DNA from: Trogon surrucura
Taxonomy: Eukaryota > Chordata > Aves > Trogoniformes > Trogonidae
Length of the DNA: 64,000 nt
Reading direction: 5' to 3'
Assembly: GCA_020746105.1 (NCBI GenBank)
Contig: CM036618.1
Span: 116,195,308 to 116,259,307 of the forward strand
The position numbers and the translations under genes are program-made. Position 1 is the stretch's first letter, and each line of letters opens with the position of its first letter. The notes below the pieces were generated by a model. It was given only the letters and a program-made list of their open reading frames with translations. It made no database searches and was not told where the DNA came from. Shown here piece after piece: positions 37,473-49,000 of this stretch.

Positions 37473-38653
37473 TGTTTTGGTTTGGCCTGGCCAGATTTCA
37501 GCGGCGGGGGGGGAGCTGCAGGGTGGCTTCTGTAAGAAGCTGCTAGAAGCTCCCCAAGATTGATAGAGCCAATGCCAGCCGGCTACAAAGAGGGACCCGC
37601 CGCTGGCCAAGGCTGAACCTATCAGTAAGGTGATAGCAGAGGAACGCCTCTGTGAAAAACATATTTAAGAACGGGAAAAAGAACTGCGCCATAACAGCTG
37701 GCACAGAGATGGAGGAGTGAGAATCTGTGCAGACACCAAGGTCAGTGAATAAGGAGGGGGGAGGATGAGCTCCAGGCGCCGGAGCAGAAGGAGTCCCCCG
37801 GGTCCGTGGTGAAGACCATGGTGAAGCGGGTTGTCCCCCTGCAGCCCATGGGCGAGGTGCAGAAGTCCACCGTGAGGATCACCGCATAGATGTCCACCGA
37901 GGACTCCACGCCGTGTGGGTGGATGCCTGAAAGGGGACTGTAGCCCGTGGGAAGCCCACATCAGAGCGAGTTGCTGCCGGAACCTGTAGCCCGTGGAAGA
38001 GGGAATGCCCACGCTGGAGCAGGTTGGCCAGTGGGACTTTTGGGACATTGTGGGTGGCTCACGCTGGAGCAGTTTCCCCCGAAGGACTGCGCCTCAGACT
38101 CACGAGGGGTGGGCTGCCCCTCGTGAGGTGTCGCACGTTGGGCAAGTTGTGATGAATTGCCCTTCGTGGGACGACTCACGCGGAGAAGAGAGCGTGAAGC
38201 TTGTCTCCCGTGAGAGGGACCCCACAGTGGCCCTGGGGAAGAGTGAAGAGTCCTCCCCCGGAGTGAAGAAGCGGTGGAACCAACGTCGGATGAACTGACC
38301 GCAGCCCCCATTCCCTGTCCCCCTGCGCCGCTCGGGGGGAGGAGGTGGAGAAACCGGGATTGATGTTAAGCCCGGGAAGAAGGGAGGGATGGGGGGAAGG
38401 TGTTCTGTTTAAGATTTGTTTGCTCTTTCTCACTCCTCACTACTCCTCTCTGATTAGTTCTTTTAATAAATGTACCTAATTTCCCCAAACCTGAGTCTGT
38501 TTTGCCCGGGACGGTAAATGAGGGTGATCTCCCTGTCCTTGTCTCAAACCCTGAGCCCTTGGAGATATTTTCTCCCCCTGTTCAGTAGTGAAGGGGGGAG
38601 TGAGTGAGCGGCTGTGTGGGTACCTGGCGGCTGGCCAGGGTCAACCCACGACA
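37473..38653 (+). mobile_element. Solo LTR of an endogenous retrovirus with perfect 5-bp target duplication
   Basis: The element starts TGTTTTGGTTTGGCC and ends CAACCCACGACA, giving TGT...ACA termini. It is flanked on both sides by GTGTG (37,468-37,472 and 38,654-38,658), an exact 5-bp target-site duplication. Length is 1,181 bases. A TATA-like TATTTAAG lies at about 37,662-37,669 and a polyadenylation signal AATAAA at 38,465-38,470, in the order expected for a plus-strand U3-R-U5. The interval between them is about 800 bases, so R would be long. Direct repeats are visible inside: CTGTAGCCCGTGG at 37,938 and 37,984, and ACGCTGGAGCAG at 38,011 and 38,061. No retroviral gene or second LTR is present, so this is a solo LTR left by recombination. 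A 5-bp duplication fits several ERV classes including ERVL-type; I do not assign a family. It sits in the gene's sense direction within intron 2, about 1.7 kb before exon 3. Confidence 0.88.
38465..38470 (+). terminator. Polyadenylation signal inside the solo LTR
   Basis: AATAAA in the sense direction of both the LTR and the host gene, in the 3' part of the LTR where the R/U5 border is expected. It could cause premature polyadenylation of the host transcript within intron 2. That is inference only. Confidence 0.5.
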
Positions 38654-40373
38654 GTGTGCAAGAGAAAGGGCATGTGGTAGAGGTTTCTGCAGGAGCTTGG
38701 TGCTGTGGTGGTCCTTGCAGGCTCTCCCTCCTGCTACTGCTCTGGGCAGCTACAGAGAAGGGTCCCTCTGCTTTGGAGGTAGATTCTATGTGGAATTGGA
38801 ACTGCTTAGCTGAGATTGCTAGAGAACATTTGTTATTGTGGGAGATGCCTGAAGTTGTGCTACTGCACATGCTCCTTCTGAGAAACCGGGTCCTGGTGAC
38901 ATCTGTCTGTGTTTTTGTACGGCATAGCAACAACAAAGTGCTTGATGCTTCAAAATGTGATATTTAGTTTTCCAAGTTAAGTGCTTTTGTTTAGAAAGCA
39001 GAGGTGCCCGTGGCTCTTCCTCAAACATGCCCAGAGGCTGACTCCTTCGTATCCAGAGTGGTGGTTGCAGCCGCCCAGGACATACGTTTCCAGGCAGCCC
39101 CTTCCCAATGCGCTCCCCGGCTCGTAGTGTGACACAGGAGCTGCCCCGAGCAGGCTACAGAGAAGTCACAGGTTGGCCACCTTCCTTGGTCGGTGAGTCA
39201 GAAAACCTAATAAAAGGGGTTTCTGTCTGCAGAGAACCTTTTCCTTCATCCTTAAGCACCCCCTGAGACATTGCCCCAAGATTTGAGTCTGTGTTCTGCT
39301 CAGTGGAAAGGACATGGATGGGTGGTTGGAAAACTCTCTCGAATGCTGTTTGTTTTTAGGTGGACTCAAGGTCTCTGTTACAAGGTGGCTGATTTGGTGT
39401 GTGTGCCTGCTTACAGTAGATGCCTTGGCAGCATAAAAAAACCCAACGTTGTTTTATTTTCTTCCTCCTTTGAATCTAGAACTACATAGGATTTGTGGAA
39501 CTGACACATGACCACATGCTTTCAGCTAATTAGGCAGACATGACATGTCCAAGGCTGACCAGCCTTGTGCCAAGAACATCATGGAAATCGGCCAGCTGTT
39601 TTTGTTGACCTTGCTAAAACAGAGTTTCATGTAGCAGCACCGAGGCAAAGCCGAAGTGGGGGATAAAGCAAGGAGAGAGTCAGGAGTGGCAAGTGTGTGG
39701 CCTCTTGTGGAACAACTTGCTGCACACTCCTACCTGAAACCACCCTGGTCCTTGCGACCCTGCAGGGAGCCAGCCCTGAGCCCGAGTGGGTAGTTGCAGT
39801 GCCACAGGCTCTGCATTTAAGATGTTCTAATGCTTTGAAGAGCATTCCACTGATGTCATTGTGGTTGGGCTCAAGATATTGCCTCATTCAGCAGCAAATT
39901 GAGTTGTAACCCTATGCGGAAATGGCTTAGATGTTGTATAAACGTGTGAAATTCAGCAGTTTTTCTGGTACTTAACAACAGTGAAATGCCCACAGGAGTG
40001 AGAAGTTGAGGATTTTTTTTGTGTTGTTGCACCTGGTGATTTGCGAGTGGGGTTTTTTGTTGTTGTTCAGTTCTGTTTTAACCGGTACAGTGGTACGCTT
40101 ATTTCAAACTGATTGAAGCTTACGAATGCATGTGAAACGTAGATGCTCTTCTCGTACAAACCTTTGAGGTTGCAGAGAAATGAACTCCTGATGTTTTTGG
40201 GAGTAGCTGGGGTGCAGAGCTAATGGCAGAGTACTTTTCCAGTGGGATTAGAAACACCACTGTTTCTAACCCAAGGGACGTTGGGTTTGAAATGTAAATG
40301 TTTTGGCTGCTTCAGGCGTTAAGAAGTCACCTTTCCTGTGCAGTCTTATGTATCTCCTACTCTTTTCCTTTAG

Positions 40374-40511
40374 GTTATGATGCCTTGAGCTATTCTGTGG
40401 AAAGTAACGACAAGTGGAGCGGGAGACAGCTACTGCAAGCCAGTGAGGAGAACACAACTGATGTCCCGGGGGATGGGGGGCAGCCGTATGTCAGGAATTG
40501 CACTGAACCAG
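40374..40511 (+). CDS. Exon 3: N-glycosylated extracellular segment of the unidentified protein
   Basis: A 138-base exon (46 codons) with the acceptor CTACTCTTTTCCTTTAG and donor CCAG|GTAGGA. It continues exon 2 in phase 1 (junction codon GGT, Gly) and ends in phase 1. The product opens GYDALSYSVESNDKWSG, followed by RQLLQASEENTTD and VPGDGGQPYVRNCTEP. Two N-glycosylation sequons (NTT and NCT) and the preceding signal peptide place it in the secretory pathway. The single cysteine next to the second sequon may begin a cysteine-containing domain in exon 4. It is another symmetric 1-1 exon. Exons 1-3 together encode about 129 residues with no recognised domain. Exon 4 was not identified: candidate acceptors downstream in the right phase run into stops after a few codons or are unconvincing. 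Confidence 0.75.
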
Positions 40512-41908
40512 GTAGGAATCAAAGTTGTTTTCAGCTCATCAGTCTTGCAGTTGGCTTTCTTACCTCCAGGTATCTGTATTGCTATCACCTTTACTGCCAC
40601 AAACTGGTGCTTGCGAATTTTTAAGTTTTTCTTGTGTTTATGAACTGTATGGGTATTGCAGACACTCTCAGCAATTGGGGTCAAGAGGAGGACCTGCCGT
40701 CAACTGAAGTACAGGACAATGTTTTAACACATCTTAATAGCCAAGTGCTGAGATCATAAGCAGCATGGCCTCAGTGGTTCTTGCCTGAATGCTGTGTGTG
40801 GTTCTAGTGGTGGAATGTGCATAGAGATGGTGTGTTAGGAGGGTTACTGTCTGAGAAATGAGTAGATTTGTCATATATTTAGTACCAGTTCTTCCTCCAG
40901 CAGTGGACCCAAGGAAACCTTGTCTTCTGTAGCTTGAGGGTCAGTTGATCTACTGATGAGAAAAAGGGCTCGATTCATACTGTAGCTTTTTCCTACAGGG
41001 CGAACATTAGGCCCTTCCTCATCTCCTTGAATCCTTTTATTTGGGAAACTCGTAGGAGCTTAAGGGAAACTCCACTGCTCTGAGACATTTTGTTGGAGTT
41101 AGTTGATGTATTCAGAAGCTTTTGGGGGAGGTGGACCCAGAGCTGGTTCATGTGTCCTCAGGACCCGCCTGCAGCCTGGGTGAGGGTGGAGATAAGCTGA
41201 TGTGCCTTTGCAGCTTGCCTTTCCTGAGCTGTTTGGGGCATTTTGTCAGTCTTTCTGTACTTCTGAACGATCCTTGTTCTTTTCAGAGGGGAAGTTTCCG
41301 GTCCCATAGTTAAAAGAACAAATGACTTACAACCCTGGACAAAAAAAGAGCTTCCCATGCACATAAAAAAAGAACAAGCTGGGGAGTCTCCAGTTTACAA
41401 TCGATCAATTGCACTGGTTTTGTTTCTACCTAAGCAGAAGTCCTCATGATGTGCTGATGTTAAAAGAGAGTGCTTTATAAGCTGTTCAGTCCTTTGGTTT
41501 TGTTTTCACAGCAGGGCTTGGGTATCCTTCCCTCAGAGTTCAGGGAGAGGAGGGGAAAAGGTGTTTCTCCATTCTAACTTACGTACGTTATGTGCCCCAA
41601 GAGAAATTCTAACAACCACAGTTCTTGCTGCACTTCTCTGCCTATAATTTTTCCTTCACTGTAATCCTTAATAACATTTCTGGACAGATGGATGATTATA
41701 GTTGTTTGGGGTTTTCTTTTTTTTAGACAACAAAAACTAGCACAAAAATTCTTCCTATTCGAGTTTTTTTGTACTTGTTTGTTTATCTCCCATATAGCAC
41801 AGATCCAGTCTTACAGTCTCACGTCGGCATCTGCAGTAATCTTTTCCCCCACTGCTTTTGTTACCTCAGCTGCCGCTGTCTTGCCACACTCGGCTCTTTC
41901 TGCTGCCT

Positions 41909-43085
41909 CACAGAATCACAGAATGTTAGAGGTTGGAAGGGACCTCAAAGATCATCTAGTCCAACCCCCCTGCCAGAGCAGGATCACCTACAGTAGAGCG
42001 CACAGGAACGTGTCCAGGTGGGTTTTGAACGTCTCCAAAGAAGGAGATTCCACAACCTCCCTGGGCAGCCTGTTCCAGTGCTCTGTCACCCTCACTGTGA
42101 AAAAGTTTTTCCTCATATTTTTATGGAACCTCCTATGTTCCAGCTTCCACCCATTGCCCCTTGTCCTGTCAGTGGATGCCGCTGAAAAGAGCCTGGCTCC
42201 GTTCTCCTGACACTCCCCCTTGCCATATTTATAAACATTAATGAGGTCACCCCTCAGCCTCCTCTTCTCCAAGATGAAGTGACCCAGCTCCTTCAGGCTT
42301 TCCTCATAAGGGAGATGCTCCACTCCCTTCATCATCTTTGTGGCTCTGCGTTGGACTCTTTCAAGCAGCTTTCTGTCCTTCTTGAGCTGAGGGGCCCAGA
42401 ACTGGACACAATATTCCAGATGTGGCCTCACCAGGGCAGAGTAGAGGGGCAGGAGGACCTCTTTTGACCTACTTGCTACTCCCCTTCTAATACACCCCAG
42501 GATGCCATTGGCCTTCTTGGCCATGAGGGCACATTGCTGGCTCATGGTCATCCTGCTGTCCACCAGAATGCCCAAGTCCCTTTCCTTTCTGCTGCTCTCC
42601 AGCAGGGCAGTCCTCAACCTATACTGGCACATGGGGTTATTCTTTCCCAAGTGCAAAACTCTACACTTGCCCTTGTTGAACTTCATAAAATTTCTCCCCG
42701 CCCAGCCCTCCCACCTATCCAGGTCTCTCTGAATGGCTGCACAGCCTTCTGGTGTGTCAACCACTCCTCCCAATTTTGTATCATCTGCAAACTTACTGAC
42801 AACATTCTCTAATCCCTCGTCCAGGTCATTGATGACTATATTAAACAGCACCGGCCCGAGCACTGACCCTTGAGGGACCCCACTAGACACAGGCATCCAC
42901 CCAGACTCTGCCCCATTGACCACAACTCTCTGGCTTCTTCCCTTCAACCAGTTAGTGACCCACCTCACTACTTGGTCATCCAGGCCACACTTCCTCATTT
43001 ACCTATGAGGATGCTGTGGGAGACAGTGTCAGAGGCCTTGCTGATATCCAGATAGACCACATCCACTGCCTTCGCCAAAGCGTCC
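41909..43085 (-). repeat. CR1 LINE, 5'-truncated, long open ORF2 segment
   Basis: Minus-strand copy. The 3' tail (CACAGAATCACAGAATG, read on plus) lies at 41,909 and the 5' truncation at about 43,085. The 336-codon frame at 41,988-42,998 contains reverse-transcriptase motifs in order: [13 protein letters not shown] (RT palm), the catalytic FADD in [11 protein letters not shown], then [28 protein letters not shown], and the C-terminal [16 protein letters not shown]. Upstream, about 43,000-43,080 still encodes the preceding RT motif (VDVVYLDIS and DTVSHSIL) but in a shifted frame: one base appears to be missing near 42,998, producing a stop. The endonuclease domain and 5' UTR are absent, so the copy is dead. 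The long open frame suggests a relatively recent insertion compared with the 34.6 kb copy. It lies antisense within intron 3. Confidence 0.96.
41988..42998 (-). pseudogene. CR1 ORF2 fragment: reverse transcriptase C-terminal part
   Basis: 336 codons open on the minus strand from an internal methionine ([14 protein letters not shown]). This corresponds to the RT palm/thumb and C-terminal region of the CR1 ORF2 protein, which in a full element also carries an N-terminal endonuclease and makes cDNA at the target site. The FADD catalytic pair is present. The missing N-terminal part and the frameshift just upstream mean it cannot mobilise CR1. It is transposon relic sequence, not a host gene. Confidence 0.93.
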
Positions 43086-46000
43086 CGTAGGAAACCTGTG
43101 TGGGATTTTGTGGTGTGTGCCTTCTCTCCCCCTTCTCCAGAAGATAAAACGATAATTACTGAGTATATTGTCTAGAGTTGAGGACAAAGTAGAAATACCT
43201 AGGTGAATGCCTGTTTTTTCTCTGAATTGTCATGACTTTACTACAAAACACGTTGTGTAATAGCACACTGGTTAAAAAACCTGTAGGAAAGTAAGTAAGA
43301 GTTACAAAGTTTAGGTCCTTCTGGGTTTCATTTGGATTATCATCGTAGTGTAAATGTAAATCATTAATGCTAGGCTGGATGGCAGTGAGAAATGATTGAA
43401 GTATCTTAGTTTCAATAGGAGCGGGACTCTGTTGAAGTGTCTGTGCAAGTTACCTGTTGACTTCAGTGAGCTGTGGGCCACGTGCAGAATGCTTCAGGTC
43501 TGCTTTTCAGCAAATTTAAGTGAATAAAAGAGGTGGTAGAAGCGATGCTGTGAATAGCAGTGATATGTCTTCTTATGAATGGGTTTTGTGCTGTCTATGA
43601 TAACACAATGTGAGAAAGCAAAGTGTTCTTAGTTGCGCTTTGGGAAGAACTTCAGAATTTTCCCTTTTCCCTTCAACTCGGGATGGTTCCAGGTTTGTGA
43701 ATCCAGCACAAAACGGGCCACCAGTTATGAAGCCTGTACATATCCTGCTGCTGCCTTTCCTAATGCCAGGAGCAAAGAAACCTGACCTGACGTGGAGACC
43801 CTGAACCACTGCAGAAGGCAAAGGTGCAGGAGAGCTCGCTGAGTGTGTCTGCCTTTGTCTTCTCTCAGTGTTTGCCTGTATGGTGCTGCTCGAGGAGATT
43901 GAGGCTATTTGGCTAAAATTGCGATGTTGCTGAGCATAGTTCACACGTGGTGCATAACCTAACCCTTGGGATGTCTGTAGTTACTTGGGAATCAGTGGAG
44001 CTTAAACCTCCTCAGCATCCCCACAGGACGTGCATTTATGTGTGTTTGGCCCTCAGGTACTTCTTCATCTATAGCTGGGTAATAGTGTTTTCAAAAAGCG
44101 GTTTCACGTCATCTGTTGGGGCAGGGAAGTAAAATGCCTCTTTTTGTGAGGGTTTGGTTTTTTTTTTTGCGACACTTGGCTTTTGTGGTCTGTAGGCAGT
44201 AAACACATTTTTACATGTTAAAGGAAAAAATATTTTTTCTTCAACTGCGTGTGTGTTTTCAGGCTCGTTTGAAAGCCTGGTGTGACATTTGGGAACTGCT
44301 ATTTTCTGTTTCCTAATGGTTTATCCAGTGGGCTATCCGGTGGCATTTTATCAGAATTGCTACAAATATTGGGTTTTTTTCTCAATTTTCCTTTGAAACA
44401 CGCATTGTGGAAGCATTAAAGGGGTGAAATGGACAGAGTCCAGGCTAAAGGTTTTTTTTTTTTTCCCCCTGAAATTTTTCTGTGTCCTCTTCTAATTTTT
44501 CACTCTGAAGCTCTTGCAGTTGGAGGGGCAGTGTGGTCTTTTTGAGCAGCTATCTTTAAAACATGCTGTTCCTACTGAGTTCACTGAGCCCCTGGGGATT
44601 TTTTGAGCCCTGCAGCATGGCACTCGGGAATAAATCGTGCAGGAGCTCAATCTGGAGGATGGCTGCTTCTCTGTCGTGGTAGCAAATAAATAAGAGGGGA
44701 CTGCGTTTCCTTTCCAAAATCCATTGAACTCGGCTGATGCAATGACAACTCAGTGAGCTTTCTGGTGGCATCCTAGCCTTTGACGCTGGTGAGGTGGTGA
44801 GCACATAGCTGGATTGGGGTCCAGCTCAGCTGGTGTTCAGCTATGGATGGTGTAGGAGAAAAAGAGTGTTCCCTGAAACAATAGAGAGAGCAGTAAAAAC
44901 TGTTTGCCATGGCAAAGACATCAGAAGTATCTTTGCAAGTCTGCTAGATTATTTTAGCTACTTGTCGCTGCGGGATCTGAGCACCTGCCAGTGTGATTTG
45001 AAATGTCAATTTAAGCATCATTGCTGTTAGACCTGTTAGCACAAAGAAGCTGAGAAATACTCATGGTTTGCTCTGCCCCGATTCTTTGCTGTGTTTTGGA
45101 GGCAGAATGACAAAAGAGCCCACTTTATCTTCTGAAGAGCTGCTGGTCTCCTGTTCCCTCATTTTCCAGTCCTGTAGTTCCTACCTGCTCAACCTGTCCT
45201 TCTCGGATCCCTGGTAGATCTTCAGGGGAATATCTGACTGTGCTGTCATGCAGCAGATGTTCTTCTGTCCTCTCCTGCCATCCTCTTGTCCTTGTGGTGT
45301 CCATGTGAAGTGTGTGGAACTAGAGAGGAAAAAAAAATCAGACAAAGTTTGTTAATAAAAAAAAGCGGTGTTGTTAAACTAAAGCACTCATGATTTTGGG
45401 CTGGGCTTGGCAGACAGTTTTCGCTAGTACAAAAGATGACGAGGAATGAGTGAGAAATACTTGTGTTAGTTCAGGCGAGTATCATTTAACCACTCGGTCG
45501 TGTGGAGAAATACGACTCACACACTGGAAGCCAGCAAAAAGGATTAAGCTGATTGAACGTCGAGCTTTGGGCCAGGTCCGTGTGCTACCAGAGTCAGAGC
45601 TTGGGTTGCTCCAGAGGAATTCAGAGAAGCTTGCTGTTAATTCAGACTCGGTTTACCAGCTGTTGTGAAGGTGTTGAGTTCATAGGTTCCATCAGGATGG
45701 GATGTAGCGTCTCTAGAAACGCGTGTGGCTGTGGTGCCACCCTTGTTAGCTCCTCACCGCACTGACATATGTTTCTGCTGACGAGCTGTCATCGTGTTCC
45801 TCCCCTGGTGTTACTGCTTCCCACGTGCCCAGTCACCGCTTCTGCCTTGGAACGACTGCAAATAGAATAACAGCCCTGCTTAAGTGTGTGATTTTAAAGT
45901 AATTATCAGTAATAGCAGGAAATACGTGATTACTGGAGAAACTAAAAGATCTCGGTATGTTCATTTAGACCCTCAGGCACAAAAGCGTTTAAATTAAACA

Positions 46001-49000
46001 GCCAAAGAAGTTTTTATGCAATTATTTCTTACGTTTCCTCCTCTTATTTCAAAAACTACTTTCTCTTTTATCCTTATTTCTCCAATGAGTCATAGATTGT
46101 GATAATGAAACTTGTAGTTTTTGGCTATGAAGTAGGTAACTCTCCTAGACTGCTCACGTATGCTCCTTACCCTTTCTTGGGAGCCCTCTTTGTGTTGAGC
46201 CACAAGCCCCATGGCCCGTCGTGTGCATTTGTGCCTTCTGATCTCTTTCCCATTGGACATTTGCTCCCTGGTTGCTTACTCCTTTCTACTCTGGGCTGTG
46301 GATGTGCTGAAGCAGGCTGTTTTCAGCTCAAACACTAGCAGCGGTGTCTGCGCTAAGCAGAAAACTGTCTCTTCGCCCTCACATGTGCAAAGAGTTGTGC
46401 ATGTGCTCAGCTTTAGGTGATCCGAGTTGTCCTGGGTTTGTTGTTCCTGTAATGACGCCCACAGAACACACACAAGTGTGTGAGACCTGGGTCTTTACCT
46501 ACAAATGTGTTGCTGGTGCTGGAAGGGGAGCTACAGGAGAAGAGTCCCTGGCCAAAACACCTTCAGCCTTTCAGTATGACAGATGGGAATGCTGCAGAAG
46601 TTGGTGCTCCAAAACCCCCTGCAGCAGGAGGAAATTCAGGGCTTCTGACGTTCCTTGGGTTACTCTGTAGGTAACCCAACTTCTCACCTCTTGATCTTCT
46701 ACCTGGAGATACGGTGCCAGGCTTGGACTCCTTCCTTTCTAAGCATCTTTCTGCTTTTTGCTTCTCTCATGTGACAGGAGGAGTATCTTTACAAGCTCTG
46801 GTTTTGCTTAAGTGCGTATGGGAAGACATAGAAAGCAAAATTTGTCTGGAAAGGTCCTAAAAGTAGCTGCTGGCAGAGTGAGATAGGACTGCTCTTGCCC
46901 CACTGCTGCTGAGTTCAGGAAGCAGATAGAATATGCTGTGTGAAGAGTGATTGAACCGAATTTGTCTGAATCAAAATGCAATGAAAAACAAATTTCCTCA
47001 AGCAAACCAAATTTTTTCCTAGCAAAACGAAAAGTAAAAATTTGTTTCTGCCTAGTAAGTTGCAAAAACTTACCTTCACTTGTGGAAACATTAGAAAAAT
47101 AAATTGCTGTAAGTTTAGTAACAAAATGTCCTCAAGGAATATAAAAAAGACGTTCTTCCCTCCCTCAGCCGTAACAGTTTTGTGGATTTGACAGAAATTT
47201 GCTGAACTTCTGCTCCCACGCTCTGCTCCTGTCTGTTGATGGCTCCCTTCCACCCTCCCCCATGAAAAAAGAAGACTTTACAGAAGGGGTACTTAAAAAA
47301 GCTCTGGACTAATCTTCAAAATCATGTAGTTCCCCAGAAAATAGGGCCCTCTGTGCACACACAGGAGGCCAGTAGTGTTCTTTTTGCTGAAATTCTGCCA
47401 GTATTCCTGTGTGGTTATTTGTGCAAGTCTAGGAGCTGGAGCTTTAGGGAGAAAAATAACACAAGCTCTGTGATTAAAATCAAGAAATAGCACTACTTTT
47501 TCCCAGTTTGTCCTCAGTGGGTTCTCTTGCATTGATGAAACAGAAGAATGAGAAAAGGAAGGGGAGCCAAGCGGCAAAACAACAAAGTAAAACTCAAATT
47601 CTGAAGCCAACATCATTTCAAGGTTTGTAGACAGAGGAAAGGTGTGAGTTCCTGTGAGCCCGGAGTGCCCTCGTCAGAAACCTCCTGTTTATTTTTGCAG
47701 AATACATCACTGTGTACATATCGAACAGTTGTAGTTAAACCACTCCTGGTTCTAAGAGAGAAGAATCTCGTTAGACCCATTGGCTCCTGGCATAAGAGTA
47801 CTCTCAGCCTCTAGCCTTCTGCCTGGCACCGTGGGCCAGTAGCCTGCAAAATCTCACCTACCGGGACTCGTTTGCTTAATTGGTGATACTTGTGATTAGC
47901 ATGTTCGCATCGTAATGGTTGTTTCCAGTGGAAATTCATGTATTGTCGTATGCGAGCCATGCAATAAGGGCCTTGCAGGGTGTTTATGGAAGATTTGTGT
48001 GTCACGCTGGGTGTGAAGAATGCCAAAAGATAATTGGCTGTTGCTACCCAAGAAGCATGTTAATAGTCTTGAGAAATGATGACAAAGGAAAAAAAAAAGA
48101 AAGGAATAATCCTGTAGAGAACAAGGAACAGATCTTAACCTGTACACCTGCTGCTATCAAAGGCACAGGAGGACATCATTTGAGAGCCAGTCAGGAGTGC
48201 AACCCACTTTTTCCTAGTGTCCCATTTATCAAGTCCATGGTTTTGCTTCAGGCTGCCAATGACAAAACCTGAAATAGGAAATGCAGGGCGTGGAGTTGCC
48301 TGCCAGGGGAATTTGGCAATAACGGTGTTAGGAAGCACACAGCTTCCCACACCTTGAAGAGGTGGGTGGGTGCAGATCAGTCCTTTCTGCTTCAGCTCCT
48401 TGCTCCCCTTTTCATCCCTGGCCCTCCAGGTTCACAGAAGCACCCACAGCCAGGTAGATTTGCCAAAATCCAGACTGTGTTTCACAGCATTTTGCTAAGA
48501 GTGGGCTACTTAATTTTTTGATTGTTTGAAGTACAGTGCAAGGGCTTACAAGAGAGATGTACTCAGCATTGGGGACCAGTGCCTGCAGGAGCAGAGCTCT
48601 TGTCTCTGGCCAGGACCAAAAATGCCCTGGGGGTCAACCCTGACCCCAAAAGCCCCTCAGGGTGTCCAGACCTACAGGCTGAGGCATTCTACCCGCAGGT
48701 ATCCTCCTCATGGCCCACTCTGGAGCGTGCAAAGAGTTTGAAGCCTGTTCTGCTGTGTGCGTAGACTTGCCAAACAAATGAAAATAGATGTGGCAGAGTG
48801 TTTATCTGCTGTAAAGCTGGTCTCTTTTATCTCTGTCTTAGGTTCTTGTCTTTTCAAACGCAATGATCAGTCTGAATAAAACGCAGCTTTCGAGCTATGA
48901 GCTTGTGGAATTCCAGTCTTGCTTGATGGAGTGAGGCACAGTACAAGTAGGTGTATTTTTAAGAAGGAAGGAAATATGAGGTGGAGCACAGCTCTTTTGC

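Larger units (their letters stand above)
21324..40373 (+). other. Intron 2
   Basis: Phase-1 intron of about 19.05 kb. It holds a MIR-like relic (about 27.87 kb), a sense CR1 fragment (34.56 kb), a solo LTR (37.47 kb) and several homopolymer runs (A near 24,089, T near 28,099-28,122). Otherwise it is unique non-coding sequence. Short spliceable-looking frames exist (for example after the acceptor near 22,499 and one near 31,526), but they either hit stops or have the wrong phase. No additional exon is supported between exons 2 and 3. Confidence 0.6.

Noticed and set aside
37665..38311. Frames of 100-127 codons within the solo LTR
   Set aside because: They lie inside a non-coding LTR and match no retroviral protein.
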